Counted from the first letter of the stretch, positions 38,536 to 47,909 are shown. The stretch: 64,000 nt of DNA from Tateyamaria omphalii (GCF_014651375.1 NZ_BMWT01000005.1:62001-126000); one strand, 5' to 3'. The notes: generated by a model not told the origin, from the letters alone. Translations and numbers: made by a program.

Positions 38536-39471
38536 CTAGCTGCGGGGGCTGGGCCGGTCAACGCTCCCGCGTCGCAGAACGGTGAGGATGCGACCATCTA
38601 TGATGGTCAGGCCAAGCGCCAAAAGGGCGAAGCCGACAAAAGCGTTTGGGTTGAGTGTCTCATCCCGCACTATGGAGCCTAAGACGATTGCAACCGGCGG
38701 GATAACGAGCGTGACCAGCATCAGGTTGCCTGACCCCGCCATGGCCAGAACGCGGTAGTAAAGAAGGTAGGCGCCCGCCGTCGCTAGGATCGAATAGTAG
38801 GCAATGGACAGCACTGTGTCCGTTTGCAGGTTCAGGCTGATCGGCCCATCGACCATCCATGCCAACGGAACGGTAACAACGCTTGATCCTGTCAACATAC
38901 CAGCGGCCGCAACCTGTGGACGCAGGCCGCCAAGGAAATGACGCCCCCAAACACTGGCCAAAGCATAGCTGACGGTGCCCGCAACAATGGCCACTTGGGC
39001 GAGGCTGCGCAGATCAAAGGATTTGAAATTCTCCAGCCCAATGGCCGTTGCCACACCAAAAAAACCAAGAGCAACCCCAATTCCCTTGCGCGCTGTGATC
39101 CGTTCGTCCGCAAAGAAAAGCGCAGCAGCCATGACTCCGAAAATAGCGGTGGCCGCGTTCAGGATCGATGTAAGCCCGGTTTCGATGTGCAACTGCCCCC
39201 ATGCCATGAGGCCGAAAGGGATGACGTTGTTCAGAATCCCCATGCCCAGAAATGCACCCCAAACACGCGGATCGCGTGGCACAGGCAGGCGCATTGCCCA
39301 AACCACGAGCCACAGGGCCCACATGGCCCAGAATGTGCGATGTGCGATGCTGGTGAGGGGGGCGATTTCGTCCAGAGCGATGCGGATGGACAGAAAGGAT
39401 GCGCCCCAGATCAGGCCAAGAAGGATAAGTTCGGACCAGGCGCGTCCTGAGAGTGTTTTTTGTGAGGTCAT
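38536..39471 (-). CDS. EamA/DMT-family transporter
   Basis: 311 residues with ten predicted transmembrane helices in two five-helix EamA halves (first half begins ELILLGLIWGASFLSIRIAL, second half FGVATAIGLENF ... LILLGSIVRDE). Drug/metabolite transporters of this type export amino acids, metabolites or toxins; the substrate is unknown. It starts before a terminator that belongs to the upstream porin gene, so it probably has its own promoter. Confidence 0.88.
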   Translation of the reverse strand: MTSQKTLSGRAWSELILLGLIWGASFLSIRIALDEIAPLTSIAHRTFWAMWALWLVVWAMRLPVPRDPRVWGAFLGMGILNNVIPFGLMAWGQLHIETGLTSILNAATAIFGVMAAALFFADERITARKGIGVALGFFGVATAIGLENFKSFDLRSLAQVAIVAGTVSYALASVWGRHFLGGLRPQVAAAGMLTGSSVVTVPLAWMVDGPISLNLQTDTVLSIAYYSILATAGAYLLYYRVLAMAGSGNLMLVTLVIPPVAIVLGSIVRDETLNPNAFVGFALLALGLTIIDGRILTVLRRGSVDRPSPRS

Positions 39472-39523
39472 AGGCGCACCTTTTCAGCCCAGCCCCATTT
39501 TCGCCACCCGGAACCTGCGCAAA

Positions 39524-39550
39524 GAAAAACCCCGCCCAGATGGGCGGGGT
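39524..39550 (-). terminator. Terminator of the FadL-type porin gene
   Basis: CCCCGCCC-AGAT-GGGCGGGG is a perfect stem; read on the minus strand it ends in TTTTT. Confidence 0.9.
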
Positions 39551-39577
39551 GTCTGCAGTGTCCCTATGGGGACAGGA

Positions 39578-40720
39578 TCAGAACTTATAGGCGAACTTGA
39601 TACCAAAAGAAACGGCGTTGTTACCGTCGAAATCTGCAACCGGATTGCCGCCTGGGGACGAAACAGCATCACCCAAAATCGTGTAGCGCACACCGCCAGA
39701 AATCGCGAATTGGTCGTTTACATCGTACTTCGCGCCGACGGCGACGTGGCGCGAACCGTTGTTTGGTCCGAGCGGTGACACCAAGTTGTCGTCACCCACT
39801 GTGGAGAAACCGGCGGCAATGGATGCAGACCACTTTTCATTGAAACGTCGGCCAACTCCAATCTCGAAATCATATCCATCCTCGAGGTCGGTCAAAGGAC
39901 CACCTGAAGGATTGACCGAAACGAATCCCGTTGGCGCAACCACTGTATCGCTGTAGCGGGCGTAACGAAGACTACCGAACAGCAAAGTATCTTGCGCAAT
40001 ACCGGTTTGAAAATCCAAATTTATGGACTCCGGTGTGTCTACGTCAGTCGTCGCACCAGGTGCTGAAATCTGGGCTGCGCCGACAAATTCCGTGGTCGGC
40101 AAATTGTGTGTCGTGGATGAGTTGTAAGTCAGCGCAACACGCAATGCGATTGCAGGGATTTCATACGCTGCACCAACCACATATCCAACATCACCGTCGG
40201 ACGCGAAGTTGCCAGAGTACCCATTGAGGCCTCTGAATGCCACGCCACCGAGCGTCACCCCAGCAGAAACCTCTTGATAGCGCAAGCCACCATGAACCGA
40301 CCAATTGTCATTGAACTTGTACCGCGCCAGTGCAGTCACTGCATTGCTGTCTACGGTTGCTCCTGTGCCGCCGAGAACGCTGGCAGCTGGGTTCCCAGGG
40401 TAAAAAACATCCGAACCATATGGTTCGTCGGAGATGATGGCAAATGACAGCTTGTCATTGAAGTCATACTTCAAGCCCAAGTTCCAAATAAGGAAGTTGT
40501 CGCCAACATTGTCGATAGGCTGATTTGCAAGTGGTCCGAAGAGCGGGTTGTTTTGCGACCTGCCCTCAACGCTCGGGTTTGTATACCCAAAGCTCAGCTC
40601 AACGCGGTTGCCTTCCTCGAACAGGATACCAATGCGCTGGCCTGAGCGGTCAAGGCCGACGGCGTGTGCGGATGCGGTGGACGCCAGAAGCGCCGCGACC
40701 GTCAAAAGACGGGTTTTCAT
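39578..40720 (-). CDS. Outer-membrane transport protein, OmpP1/FadL family
   Basis: 380 residues. Signal peptide MKTRLLTVAALLASTASAHA, then a beta-barrel with alternating aromatic strands and C-terminal Phe (FAYKF). Matching FadL-type elements are the N-terminal RVELSFGYTNPSVEG, GLKYDFNDKLSFAIISDEPYG, DTPESINLDFQTGIAQDTLLFGSLRY and the late AVGAKYDVNDQFAISGGVRYTILGDA. FadL proteins take up long-chain fatty acids and other hydrophobic compounds. The start follows GGAGG. Two TGACG-type dyads lie about 100 bases upstream. Confidence 0.88.
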   Translation of the reverse strand: MKTRLLTVAALLASTASAHAVGLDRSGQRIGILFEEGNRVELSFGYTNPSVEGRSQNNPLFGPLANQPIDNVGDNFLIWNLGLKYDFNDKLSFAIISDEPYGSDVFYPGNPAASVLGGTGATVDSNAVTALARYKFNDNWSVHGGLRYQEVSAGVTLGGVAFRGLNGYSGNFASDGDVGYVVGAAYEIPAIALRVALTYNSSTTHNLPTTEFVGAAQISAPGATTDVDTPESINLDFQTGIAQDTLLFGSLRYARYSDTVVAPTGFVSVNPSGGPLTDLEDGYDFEIGVGRRFNEKWSASIAAGFSTVGDDNLVSPLGPNNGSRHVAVGAKYDVNDQFAISGGVRYTILGDAVSSPGGNPVADFDGNNAVSFGIKFAYKF

Positions 40721-40801
40721 GTTATTTCCTCCCAAATGGCGCACAGAGTGGATGTCGAGTGGGTGCGCTTTGGTAAACAATAAGCCGTTTTCAAGGGGCA
40801 T

Positions 40802-40849
40802 GCGTCAATATTGACGCTAGGGCAGATCGGCTCTCGTGACGGAGCGTCA
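40802..40849. promoter_or_regulatory. Two TGACG dyads upstream of the FadL-type porin
   Basis: GCGTCAATATTGACGC (40802-40817) is a perfect 16-base palindrome. TGACG-GAG-CGTCA (40837-40849) is a second dyad with the same arm sequence. They suggest paired binding sites for one regulator. Confidence 0.5.
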
Positions 40850-40868
40850 TAAGTTTGTGACTTTCGGG

Positions 40869-41738
40869 TCACATCGCCTTCGTTTGACGCGATTCCACCA
40901 AAATGTTCACGTAGTTTCCCGCAAAAATGATTGCGGCACCGACAAATACCCAAACATCAATGACTTCGCCATATGCGAGCATTCCAATGATGGCAATGGT
41001 TGGCAAGCGGACAAAGTCAATTGGGACCACCACCGTGGCTGGCGCAATAGAGAGTGCATTCGTCAGGCAATAATGCGCCAACAACCCGGCGCATCCGATC
41101 AGGAACACCCAAGGTCCGCTTTGCAGATCGGGCAGGGCAGTGTCCCCATCGTAGCCCGCCATGGCGATTCCCATCACAAGCTGCATGGTCGTTAGCCAGA
41201 ACAGGATCGAGGTGATGCCTTCGTGCCGGGTCAGCCGTTTGGTCAGCATGATCGTGAGCGCAAAGAAGATGGCCGATGACGCCGCTGTGATCACGCCAGC
41301 ATTGATCCCTGCCATGTCAGGCCGCGCGACAATAAGAATGCCGATAAAGCCCATGATGGCTGCCAATGCCCGCACCCGTGTCAGCCGCTCGCCCAAGATC
41401 AGCGGGCTCAGCACGATCACCCAAATGGGCGAGGTGAACTCAAGCGCAAAGACCTGAGCGAGAGGGATGACCGTTACGGCATAAAACCAAAGGTTCTGGC
41501 CGGTGAAATGCGCCACGTTACGAAACAGATGGGTGCCTAGGCGGTCCGTCTTGATGCTGCGCCACGCGCCTGTGGCAAAGGCAACCGCGCAGACGACAAA
41601 AAAACCTACAACACTGCGATACATCATGATCTCGAACGTATCGAGGCTTTCTGACACCTCACGTCCGGCGACGGCCATCGTCGAAAAGGACGCGATCGAC
41701 CCTGTCATCCACAGCGCCGCCTTTAACACGGGACTCAT
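40869..41738 (-). CDS. EamA/DMT-family transporter
   Basis: 289 residues, about ten transmembrane helices in two EamA repeats. [28 protein letters not shown] begins the first; the second begins GVITAASSAIFFALTIMLTKRLTRHEG. The family of S-adenosylmethionine or riboflavin-like metabolite transporters is nearby, but the substrate cannot be fixed. Its start overlaps the stop of the upstream monooxygenase-like gene by four bases, so it belongs to the guaA operon. Confidence 0.88.
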   Translation of the reverse strand: MSPVLKAALWMTGSIASFSTMAVAGREVSESLDTFEIMMYRSVVGFFVVCAVAFATGAWRSIKTDRLGTHLFRNVAHFTGQNLWFYAVTVIPLAQVFALEFTSPIWVIVLSPLILGERLTRVRALAAIMGFIGILIVARPDMAGINAGVITAASSAIFFALTIMLTKRLTRHEGITSILFWLTTMQLVMGIAMAGYDGDTALPDLQSGPWVFLIGCAGLLAHYCLTNALSIAPATVVVPIDFVRLPTIAIIGMLAYGEVIDVWVFVGAAIIFAGNYVNILVESRQTKAM

Positions 41739-42013
41739 GGCATGCCTTTGATTGTGTATTCGCGGGCAATGCCTGCAGTTTTTTTTGCCCAGACCGAATT
41801 TGCCGTACGCATCTGATGCGCTTCAAAGGCTGCAGGATCGGTGAATTCCTCGGAAACGGTCCAAATCATCGGATCGTCCGTGGACAATACATCAAATCGA
41901 ATGCAGCCAGGTTCGGCCCGGGTCAGCCGCACGTGCTCAGGCAATGCTGCGCGTACACGCTCTGCCTCTGCCTCCGTCGCGCAGCGCAGAACCCCGTCCA
42001 GTGTCACTCCCAT
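41735..42013 (-). CDS. Antibiotic biosynthesis monooxygenase-like (ABM) protein
   Basis: 92 residues, a small dimeric alpha/beta-barrel. The strands [40 protein letters not shown] and the [17 protein letters not shown] block are the ABM/YgiN signature. Members act on quinols or reactive aldehydes, or break down haem; the role here is not clear. It overlaps the guaA end by ten bases and the EamA start by four. Confidence 0.82.
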   Translation of the reverse strand: MGVTLDGVLRCATEAEAERVRAALPEHVRLTRAEPGCIRFDVLSTDDPMIWTVSEEFTDPAAFEAHQMRTANSVWAKKTAGIAREYTIKGMP

Positions 42014-43578
42014 TCAATGGTGCCTGGAGGTTTGGAGGTAATGTCGTAGGTGACGCGGTTGATGCCTGGTACTTCGTTGATGATCCGGGTGGCCGTCTCT
42101 CCAAGAAAGTCGTGGCTGAACGGGTAGTAGTCGGCGGTCATTCCGTCGACAGAGGTGACCGCGCGCAGCGCGCAGGCATAGTCATAGGTGCGTCCGTCGC
42201 CCATCACGCCAACCGTGCGGACTGGCAGAATGGCGCAGAACGCCTGCCAGATCTCGTCATACAGCCCGTGTTTGCGAATCTGGTCGATATAGACGGCATC
42301 CGCTTCACGCAGGATATCCAGCTTGGCGCGCGTGATCTCTCCGGGGCAGCGGATGGCAAGGCCGGGGCCGGGGAAAGGATGGCGCCCGATGAAGTGGTCG
42401 GGCAGACCCAGTTCGCGGCCCAGGGCGCGCACTTCGTCCTTGAACAGTTCACGCAGCGGTTCGACCAGTTTCAGCCCCATCTTTTCCGGCAGACCACCCA
42501 CATTGTGATGCGACTTGATCGTGACGGACGGACCGCCCGAGAAGCTGACACTTTCGATGACGTCCGGGTAAAGCGTGCCTTGGGCCAGGAACTCGGCCCC
42601 CTCGATCTGGTCCGCGTATTTCTGGAACACGTCGATGAACAGACGGCCAATGATCTTACGTTTGGTTTCTGGGTCGGACTGTCCTTCAAGTTCCCCCAGA
42701 AACAGCTCTGTTTCGTCTGCATGGATGACCTGGAGGTTCATGTGATCGCGGAACATGCCGACAACTTCTTCGGCTTCGTTCTTGCGCAGCAGGCCGTGGT
42801 CCACAAACACACAAGTGAGCTGATCGCCCACAGCCTCATGGATCAACGCCGCAGCGACAGAACTGTCGACACCACCGGACAGGGCGCAGATCACTTTCTT
42901 GTCGCCAACTTGCTCGCGAATACGCTGCACTGCTTCTTCGCGGTAGGCACCCATCGTCCAATCGCCGGTGAAGCCCGCAAGCCGCACGAAGTTTTCGTAA
43001 AGCTTCGCACCCTTGGGGGTGTGGTGCACCTCGGGGTGGAACTGCACGGCGTAGAAATTGCGAGACGTGTCCGCGGTAATCGCATAGGGCGCGTTGGGTG
43101 ACGTTCCATAGACTTCGAACCCGGGGGCAAGCTTGGACACATGGTCGCCATGGCTCATCCACACCTGTTCCTTGCCATCGCCGAACCAGCCGTCCAGCAG
43201 GTTGAGCTGCCCTTCGGGCGTGACAAATGCGCGGCCAAATTCTGCAGTGCCGCCGCCGCCAGAGATTTTGCCGCCTTCAACCAGACCACCCAGCTGCTGC
43301 ATCATCACCTGCTGGCCGTAGCAGATGCCCAGAACCGGAATGCCCATGTCGAACAAGGCATCGGGCGCCCGCGGCGAGCCCTCACGCGTGACACTGTCTG
43401 GACCGCCAGACAAGATTACCGCCTTAGGCGCCATGTCCTGAATGAGACTAGCGTCAACATTCTGGTAGGGATGAATTTCGCAATAGACATCAAGCTCGCG
43501 CAAACGCCGTGCGATGAGTTGTGTCACCTGGCTGCCGAAGTCGATGATGAGGAGGCGGTCGTGGATCTGGTCGGTCAT
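42004..43578 (-). CDS. guaA: GMP synthase (glutamine-hydrolysing)
   Basis: 524 residues. It makes GMP from XMP and glutamine. The N-terminal glutaminase has [15 protein letters not shown] (active Cys) and the [11 protein letters not shown] His/Glu pair. The PP-loop is [15 protein letters not shown], and the C-terminal dimerisation domain ends with [10 protein letters not shown], the usual family ending. All domains are complete. First gene of a three-gene operon. Confidence 0.97.
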   Translation of the reverse strand: MTDQIHDRLLIIDFGSQVTQLIARRLRELDVYCEIHPYQNVDASLIQDMAPKAVILSGGPDSVTREGSPRAPDALFDMGIPVLGICYGQQVMMQQLGGLVEGGKISGGGGTAEFGRAFVTPEGQLNLLDGWFGDGKEQVWMSHGDHVSKLAPGFEVYGTSPNAPYAITADTSRNFYAVQFHPEVHHTPKGAKLYENFVRLAGFTGDWTMGAYREEAVQRIREQVGDKKVICALSGGVDSSVAAALIHEAVGDQLTCVFVDHGLLRKNEAEEVVGMFRDHMNLQVIHADETELFLGELEGQSDPETKRKIIGRLFIDVFQKYADQIEGAEFLAQGTLYPDVIESVSFSGGPSVTIKSHHNVGGLPEKMGLKLVEPLRELFKDEVRALGRELGLPDHFIGRHPFPGPGLAIRCPGEITRAKLDILREADAVYIDQIRKHGLYDEIWQAFCAILPVRTVGVMGDGRTYDYACALRAVTSVDGMTADYYPFSHDFLGETATRIINEVPGINRVTYDITSKPPGTIEWE

Positions 43579-43769
43579 GTGCGTGCAATAGGCCTGTGCG
43601 CGCGGGGTGGCAAGCGCGGGACTGGGGCTCGGCCCCAGACCCCGAGGTATTTTTCGTCAGAAGAAGGGGGGATGTCGCTTTTTTCCCTTGATGGACGCTA
43701 ACCGCGCGCCGTTGAGGGGCGGATAGGGTAATCACCGGTGCATCAATTCATCTGACAAGGGGATGCGGC

Positions 43770-45314
43770 ATGGAACAGGCACCGACACGCAGACGGGGAC
43801 GCGGCGGCGGCGGGGCTGCACGGCGTGCGGAGCGCAGTGCCGTTTCTTTCGAGACGGCGAAGTTCATCGAACGCAATATCCCGAATTTCGAGGTATTGAC
43901 CGAGGAAGCTCTCGAAATCATCGAAAACAACGCGGAGAAAGTGCTGGAAGAGATCGGTGTGAATTTTCCGGACAATCCAGCCGCGTTGCAGCGTTGGCGC
44001 GATGCGGGTGCAGATGTCGACGGTGAACGGGTGCGCATCCCTTGCGGACTTGCACGCAAGCTATGCGAAACGGCACCGCCATCCTACACCCAGCACGCTC
44101 GCAACCCGGCCCGCACAGTCGAGGTGGGGGGAAAGAACCTTGTTCTTGCGCCGGTTTATGGCCCACCGTTTGTGCGGGACGCCAGCGGCGGTCGGCGCTA
44201 TGCGACGATGGAGGATTTCCGCAATTTCGTGAAGCTGGGCTACATGTCGAAATGGCTGCACCATTCGGGCGGCACCGTTTGTGAACCCACGGACGTGGCG
44301 GTGAACAAGCGGCACCTTGATATGTTGCACGCTCACATGACGCTATCGGACAAGCCTTATATGGGATCGGTTACTGAACCCAGCCGAGCCCGCGACTCGG
44401 TCGAGATGTCGGAGATTCTGTTCGGCAAGGATTTCGTAGCCGAGAACACGGTGATGACATCGCTTATCAACATCAACTCGCCCATGACGTTTGATGACGT
44501 GATGATGGGGGCGCTTGAGGTCTATGCGCAGGCAAATCAGGCCTGCATTATCTCGCCCTTCATCGTGGGTGGGGCTATGGCACCGGTGTCGGTGGCGGGG
44601 ACGCTCACACAAGTGCTGGCCGAGGTGCTGGCTGGCATCGCATATTCCCAGCTGTGCAGGGCAGGGGCGCCCGTCATCATGGGGGCGTTTGTCACCTCGA
44701 TCGACATGAATTCAGGTGCACCCACCTTTGGCACGCCCGAGGCATCGCACATCACATATGGCGCTGGGCAATTGGCGCGGCGCCTTGGGCTTCCCTTCCG
44801 GTCGGCCGGTTCTTTCTGCGGCTCGAAACTGCCCGACGCGCAGGCCGCGTATGAAACTGCCAATTCACTCAATATGGGTCTTCTGTCGGGCGTGAACTTC
44901 ATGCTGCACTCATGTGGTTGGCTTGAGGGCGGGCTGGTCAGCTCTTACGAGAAATTCGTCATGGATGCGGACCAGCTTGGAACGCTGCACCATCTGGCTG
45001 CCGGCGTGCAGGTGGACGAGAACGCGCAGGCGATGGACGCCATTCGAGAAGTGGGGCCGGGCGGGCACTACCTTGGATGCGCCCATACGCAAGCGAACTT
45101 CAAGTCAGCGTTCTGGAAGTCAGACCTTCTGGATTACAAGCCGTTTGAGACCTGGGAAGACGAGGGCGCGCGGGATACGGCCGCGCTGGCCACGCTTCGG
45201 GTGCAAAAGCTTCTGTCGGACTACCAGCAACCCGCCATGGACCCTGCCACGCGCGAGGCGCTGGATGCCTACGTGGCCGAAAAGAAAGCGGCAGAGCCTG
45301 ACAGTTTCATGTGA
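43770..45314 (+). CDS. Trimethylamine methyltransferase (MttB)-family protein
   Basis: 514 residues with a TIM-barrel. Family segments are IPNFEVLTEEALEIIENNAEKVLEEIGVNF, GKNLVLAPVYGPPFVRD, and the late GASAGGSF-like region SAGSFCGSKLPDAQAAYETANSLNMG, with a C-terminal GPGGHYLGCAHTQANF. No in-frame amber codon interrupts it, so it is a non-pyrrolysine member. Such members transfer methyl from glycine betaine or another quaternary amine to a corrinoid protein. No corrinoid partner is visible nearby, so the substrate and partner are unknown. The gene stands alone. Confidence 0.87.
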   Translation: MEQAPTRRRGRGGGGAARRAERSAVSFETAKFIERNIPNFEVLTEEALEIIENNAEKVLEEIGVNFPDNPAALQRWRDAGADVDGERVRIPCGLARKLCETAPPSYTQHARNPARTVEVGGKNLVLAPVYGPPFVRDASGGRRYATMEDFRNFVKLGYMSKWLHHSGGTVCEPTDVAVNKRHLDMLHAHMTLSDKPYMGSVTEPSRARDSVEMSEILFGKDFVAENTVMTSLININSPMTFDDVMMGALEVYAQANQACIISPFIVGGAMAPVSVAGTLTQVLAEVLAGIAYSQLCRAGAPVIMGAFVTSIDMNSGAPTFGTPEASHITYGAGQLARRLGLPFRSAGSFCGSKLPDAQAAYETANSLNMGLLSGVNFMLHSCGWLEGGLVSSYEKFVMDADQLGTLHHLAAGVQVDENAQAMDAIREVGPGGHYLGCAHTQANFKSAFWKSDLLDYKPFETWEDEGARDTAALATLRVQKLLSDYQQPAMDPATREALDAYVAEKKAAEPDSFM

Positions 45315-45614
45315 TCAGATTGCGGGGTCGCTTTGTGCTGCCCGCAGCGTACGCGCCTCGCCTACAATCGCGATCAGGATGTCGATGTGGCGCAGCAGGC
45401 TGTAGGACGAATCGTCATTGACGCGCTGGGCATTCAGGTCGCCTTCGATTTCCATCAGGCGCATAAGTGCGGCACCGTGGCGGGGCAACTGTCCGTAGCC
45501 CAGAAGACGCGGCAGATGAGCGTTTCGGCGATAGTCTTCCGCTCCGATTCGCGCGGCGCGCATCAGCAGGCGTGGACGACGAAGTGCGCTTAGCATTGTC
45601 AGAATATCTTGCAT
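45315..45614 (-). CDS. DUF6477-family protein
   Basis: 99 residues beginning MQDILTMLSALRRPRLLMRAARIGAEDYRR. It is an all-helical, Arg/Leu-rich small protein. The next helix is LLGYGQLPRHGAALMRLMEIEGDLNAQR, and the protein ends AARTLRAAQ-like. I recall this pattern from Rhodobacterales as DUF6477; the number is from memory. It ends one base after the MttB-like gene in a convergent arrangement and is divergent from the DUF6456 regulator across 272 bases. Confidence 0.7.
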   Translation of the reverse strand: MQDILTMLSALRRPRLLMRAARIGAEDYRRNAHLPRLLGYGQLPRHGAALMRLMEIEGDLNAQRVNDDSSYSLLRHIDILIAIVGEARTLRAAQSDPAI

Positions 45615-45774
45615 TTCCGGTCTCCTAAACTTGATGTCGACCCGATCCCCATCGGGTGAGAGTAGGGCAACCATTGCACAACCTGGGCGGGTGTTGCGTG
45701 CGTCAAGCGGACCGCGCACGTTGGTTTAGCAACTGTTTATCTTTTAGAAACAATGCTGCTGATATCGACGAATA

Positions 45775-45829
45775 TTAACGATCCAGTAATCAATGCAGCT
45801 CTAGGTTGTGTGGATATTTTTGTGGATAA
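45775..45829. promoter_or_regulatory. Tandem DnaA boxes with CtrA-like site
   Basis: TGTGGATAA (45821-45829) is a perfect DnaA box on the minus strand, and TGTGGATAT (45809-45817) differs at one base. They are 12 bases apart. Upstream, TTAA-CGATCCA-GTAA (45775-45789) matches CtrA at seven of eight positions. All lie before the DUF6456 gene. Confidence 0.5.
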
Positions 45830-45886
45830 CCCGATGCAAACAAAGACATTCGGGGCCCAAAAAGGGAAGAAGGACGGAAAACAGCT

Positions 45887-47026
45887 ATGCGCCACAGCGA
45901 TGTACTCTGCTCGACGGGCCTGAACCTGCCTGCCTGGGTTCCAGACGGGGCCGTACACTACCTTGCACACACCGAAGCCGGTTTGCCCATCAGGGAACTG
46001 GCACGCAAATCGGGATGCCATGCCTCTACCGTATTGCGTCAGATACGACGGTTTGAAACCCGCCGTGACGATCCGCTTGTTGATGCGGTGCTGCGGAAAT
46101 TGGGGAATTCCCTGGGTCGGAAACGTTCGTCGGCTGCACCTCAGCCCATGAAGGATGATCCGGAAATGCAAAACACTCTTGCTCGGGACCTTGGTCCAGA
46201 CACCAACATGATGACCCAGGACTCGGTCCGTATTCTGCGGCGCCTCTGTGAAACGGGGGCGGTTCTGGCGGTTGCTGTAGATATGGAAAAAGCCGTTGTC
46301 GTCCGTGATGGGGTGACGGGCAGCAGTACGCGCACAGCCGTTGTGGATCGCAAGATCGCGGAGGCAATGGCGCTTCAGGATTGGATCAGCGCGGAAAGCA
46401 CGGGTCGCATCACGCGGTACCGCATTACTCCGGCAGGCCGGTCGGCCCTGTCCGAGATGATGGGAGAGGTGGAGGACGCCCAGCCCGGTTTTGCCGAGGC
46501 GGCCACGCCATTTGCGGATCAGCATCGTCAATGGGGTGAACGCACGGTGCGGGACACGGATACTGGCCAGCCACGCAAGGTGCGCTACAACCTTGCGGAA
46601 TCGCCGCTCACGGCTCTTGCGCGCCGTCGTGACAAGACGGGGCAGCCGTTTCTTACGGATGATCTTGTCACGGCGGGCGAACGTTTGCGCGAGGATTTTG
46701 AACTAGCCCAGATGGGGCCCAGGGTGGCCCAGAACTGGGACCGCTTTTTAACGGGTGGTGGTCGTGGTGGGTTCGCCATGGACAGCGGTGTCGGCAATGG
46801 ACCGGAAGGCGCGCGCAGCCGCGTGGCAGCGGCCCTCCGGGATCTTGGCCCGGGCCTGTCGGATGTTGTTTTGCGCTGCTGCTGCCACCTCGAGGGTCTC
46901 GAAAGCGCCGAGAAACAACTGGGCTGGTCCGCGCGATCCGGCAAGATCGTGCTGCGCATCGCCCTGATGCGTTTGAAACAACACTATGATGAAACGATGG
47001 GACCAGGTGGCGGCCTGATCGGCTGA
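45887..47026 (+). CDS. Helix-turn-helix regulator with DUF6456 domain
   Basis: 379 residues. An N-terminal helix-turn-helix is at about 25-55 (YLAHTEAGLPIRELARKSGCHASTVLRQIRRFETRRDD). A middle winged-helix-like segment covers EDSVRILRRLCETGAVLAVA and IAEAMALQDWISAESTGRITRYRITPAG. The C-terminal DUF6456 region includes ESPLTALARRRDKTGQPFLTDDLVTAGERLREDFELAQMGPRVAQNWDRFLT and ends LEGLESAEKQLGWSARSGKIVLRIALMRLKQHY. It looks like a DNA-binding protein, but its target is unknown. The leader carries DnaA and CtrA-like sites. Confidence 0.8.
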   Translation: MRHSDVLCSTGLNLPAWVPDGAVHYLAHTEAGLPIRELARKSGCHASTVLRQIRRFETRRDDPLVDAVLRKLGNSLGRKRSSAAPQPMKDDPEMQNTLARDLGPDTNMMTQDSVRILRRLCETGAVLAVAVDMEKAVVVRDGVTGSSTRTAVVDRKIAEAMALQDWISAESTGRITRYRITPAGRSALSEMMGEVEDAQPGFAEAATPFADQHRQWGERTVRDTDTGQPRKVRYNLAESPLTALARRRDKTGQPFLTDDLVTAGERLREDFELAQMGPRVAQNWDRFLTGGGRGGFAMDSGVGNGPEGARSRVAAALRDLGPGLSDVVLRCCCHLEGLESAEKQLGWSARSGKIVLRIALMRLKQHYDETMGPGGGLIG

Positions 47027-47047
47027 TCAATCACGCCTGTTCCAATG

Positions 47048-47085
47048 AAATGGCGCCGCGCTCCTCCCCGCGGTGCCATTTTTTT
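47048..47085 (+). terminator. Terminator after the DUF6456 gene
   Basis: AAATGGCGCCGCG pairs with CGCGGTGCCATTT, followed by five more T. Confidence 0.92.
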
Positions 47086-47186
47086 GTGGTGACATGTGCA
47101 CCACTCTTCAACACGGGGCGTCCGTTTCTTAAATCGAGACAACACGCACAACCGAGGGTTCCGCGTGTTTGCAGCGGAGGGTGTTG

Positions 47187-47777
47187 ATGCGATTGTCTCC
47201 GGGAAGAGTGTTTGCGCACGTTCGCACCGGGTTGGCGGTCGCGCTCATTGCCATTTTCGGATCATCTGCTGCCCGTGCAGAATGGCAACGCTACGCGTCT
47301 GGCGTCGTCGGCACACTCACCGAAGGCAGCTGGCACGAGGCCGTGCGTCCGCCCGAGGTGCAGTTCGCCGACTCGCATCTGATTGGGGGCGCAATTGGAT
47401 GGGATCGGCCCATTGGTGCCAGTCGCTTTCGCTATGGCGCTGAGGCGCAGCTGGTGCGCCACTTCGGTCGCCCAAGCCATTTCGAAGTAAGCGTGCCTGT
47501 TGTTCTACGCTATATGTCGGACGCATCGTCGCCCGTGACATCCTTCGCAGCGGGCTTGGGCCTATCCTATACCACGCGGGTTCCGCAGGTAGAGATTGAC
47601 CGCAATGGGAACTCGCAGCGTCTGTTCGTGCACTGGATGGCCGAGATCGAGTTTGCATTGCAGGATACAAAACAAACGGCGTTTGTGCGTTTGCATCACC
47701 GGTCTGATGGATACGGCCTCTTTGAAGTAGACGCCGGCTCGACGGGTTTTGTGTTTGGACTGCGTCACCGTTTCTGA
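47187..47777 (+). CDS. PagL-like lipid A 3-O-deacylase (acyloxyacyl hydrolase family)
   Basis: 196 residues. A signal peptide ends at SSAARA. It is followed by an eight-strand outer-membrane barrel with alternating strands (AIGWDRPIGASRFRYGAEAQLVRHFG, VPVVLRYMS, PQVEIDRNGNSQRLFVHWMAEIEF) and a final Phe. The catalytic His-x-Ser motif is FVRLHHRSDGYGLF near the C-terminus, with an acidic residue close by. PagL removes the 3-O acyl chain of lipid A, lowering endotoxicity. The start at 47187 has GGAGGG seven bases upstream. No operon partner is visible. Confidence 0.82.
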   Translation: MRLSPGRVFAHVRTGLAVALIAIFGSSAARAEWQRYASGVVGTLTEGSWHEAVRPPEVQFADSHLIGGAIGWDRPIGASRFRYGAEAQLVRHFGRPSHFEVSVPVVLRYMSDASSPVTSFAAGLGLSYTTRVPQVEIDRNGNSQRLFVHWMAEIEFALQDTKQTAFVRLHHRSDGYGLFEVDAGSTGFVFGLRHRF

Positions 47778-47909
47778 GGCTCGGGCACGGCGTGCTACCC
47801 TTGGTCCACGCGCGTCAGGTTTCGCATAGCGGCCATGCGCCATGTGGTATTCTTTTGCGGATTGTCTATGTTAGAACAAGTTTAACGCTGAACCATTTGG
47901 CAGAGATCC

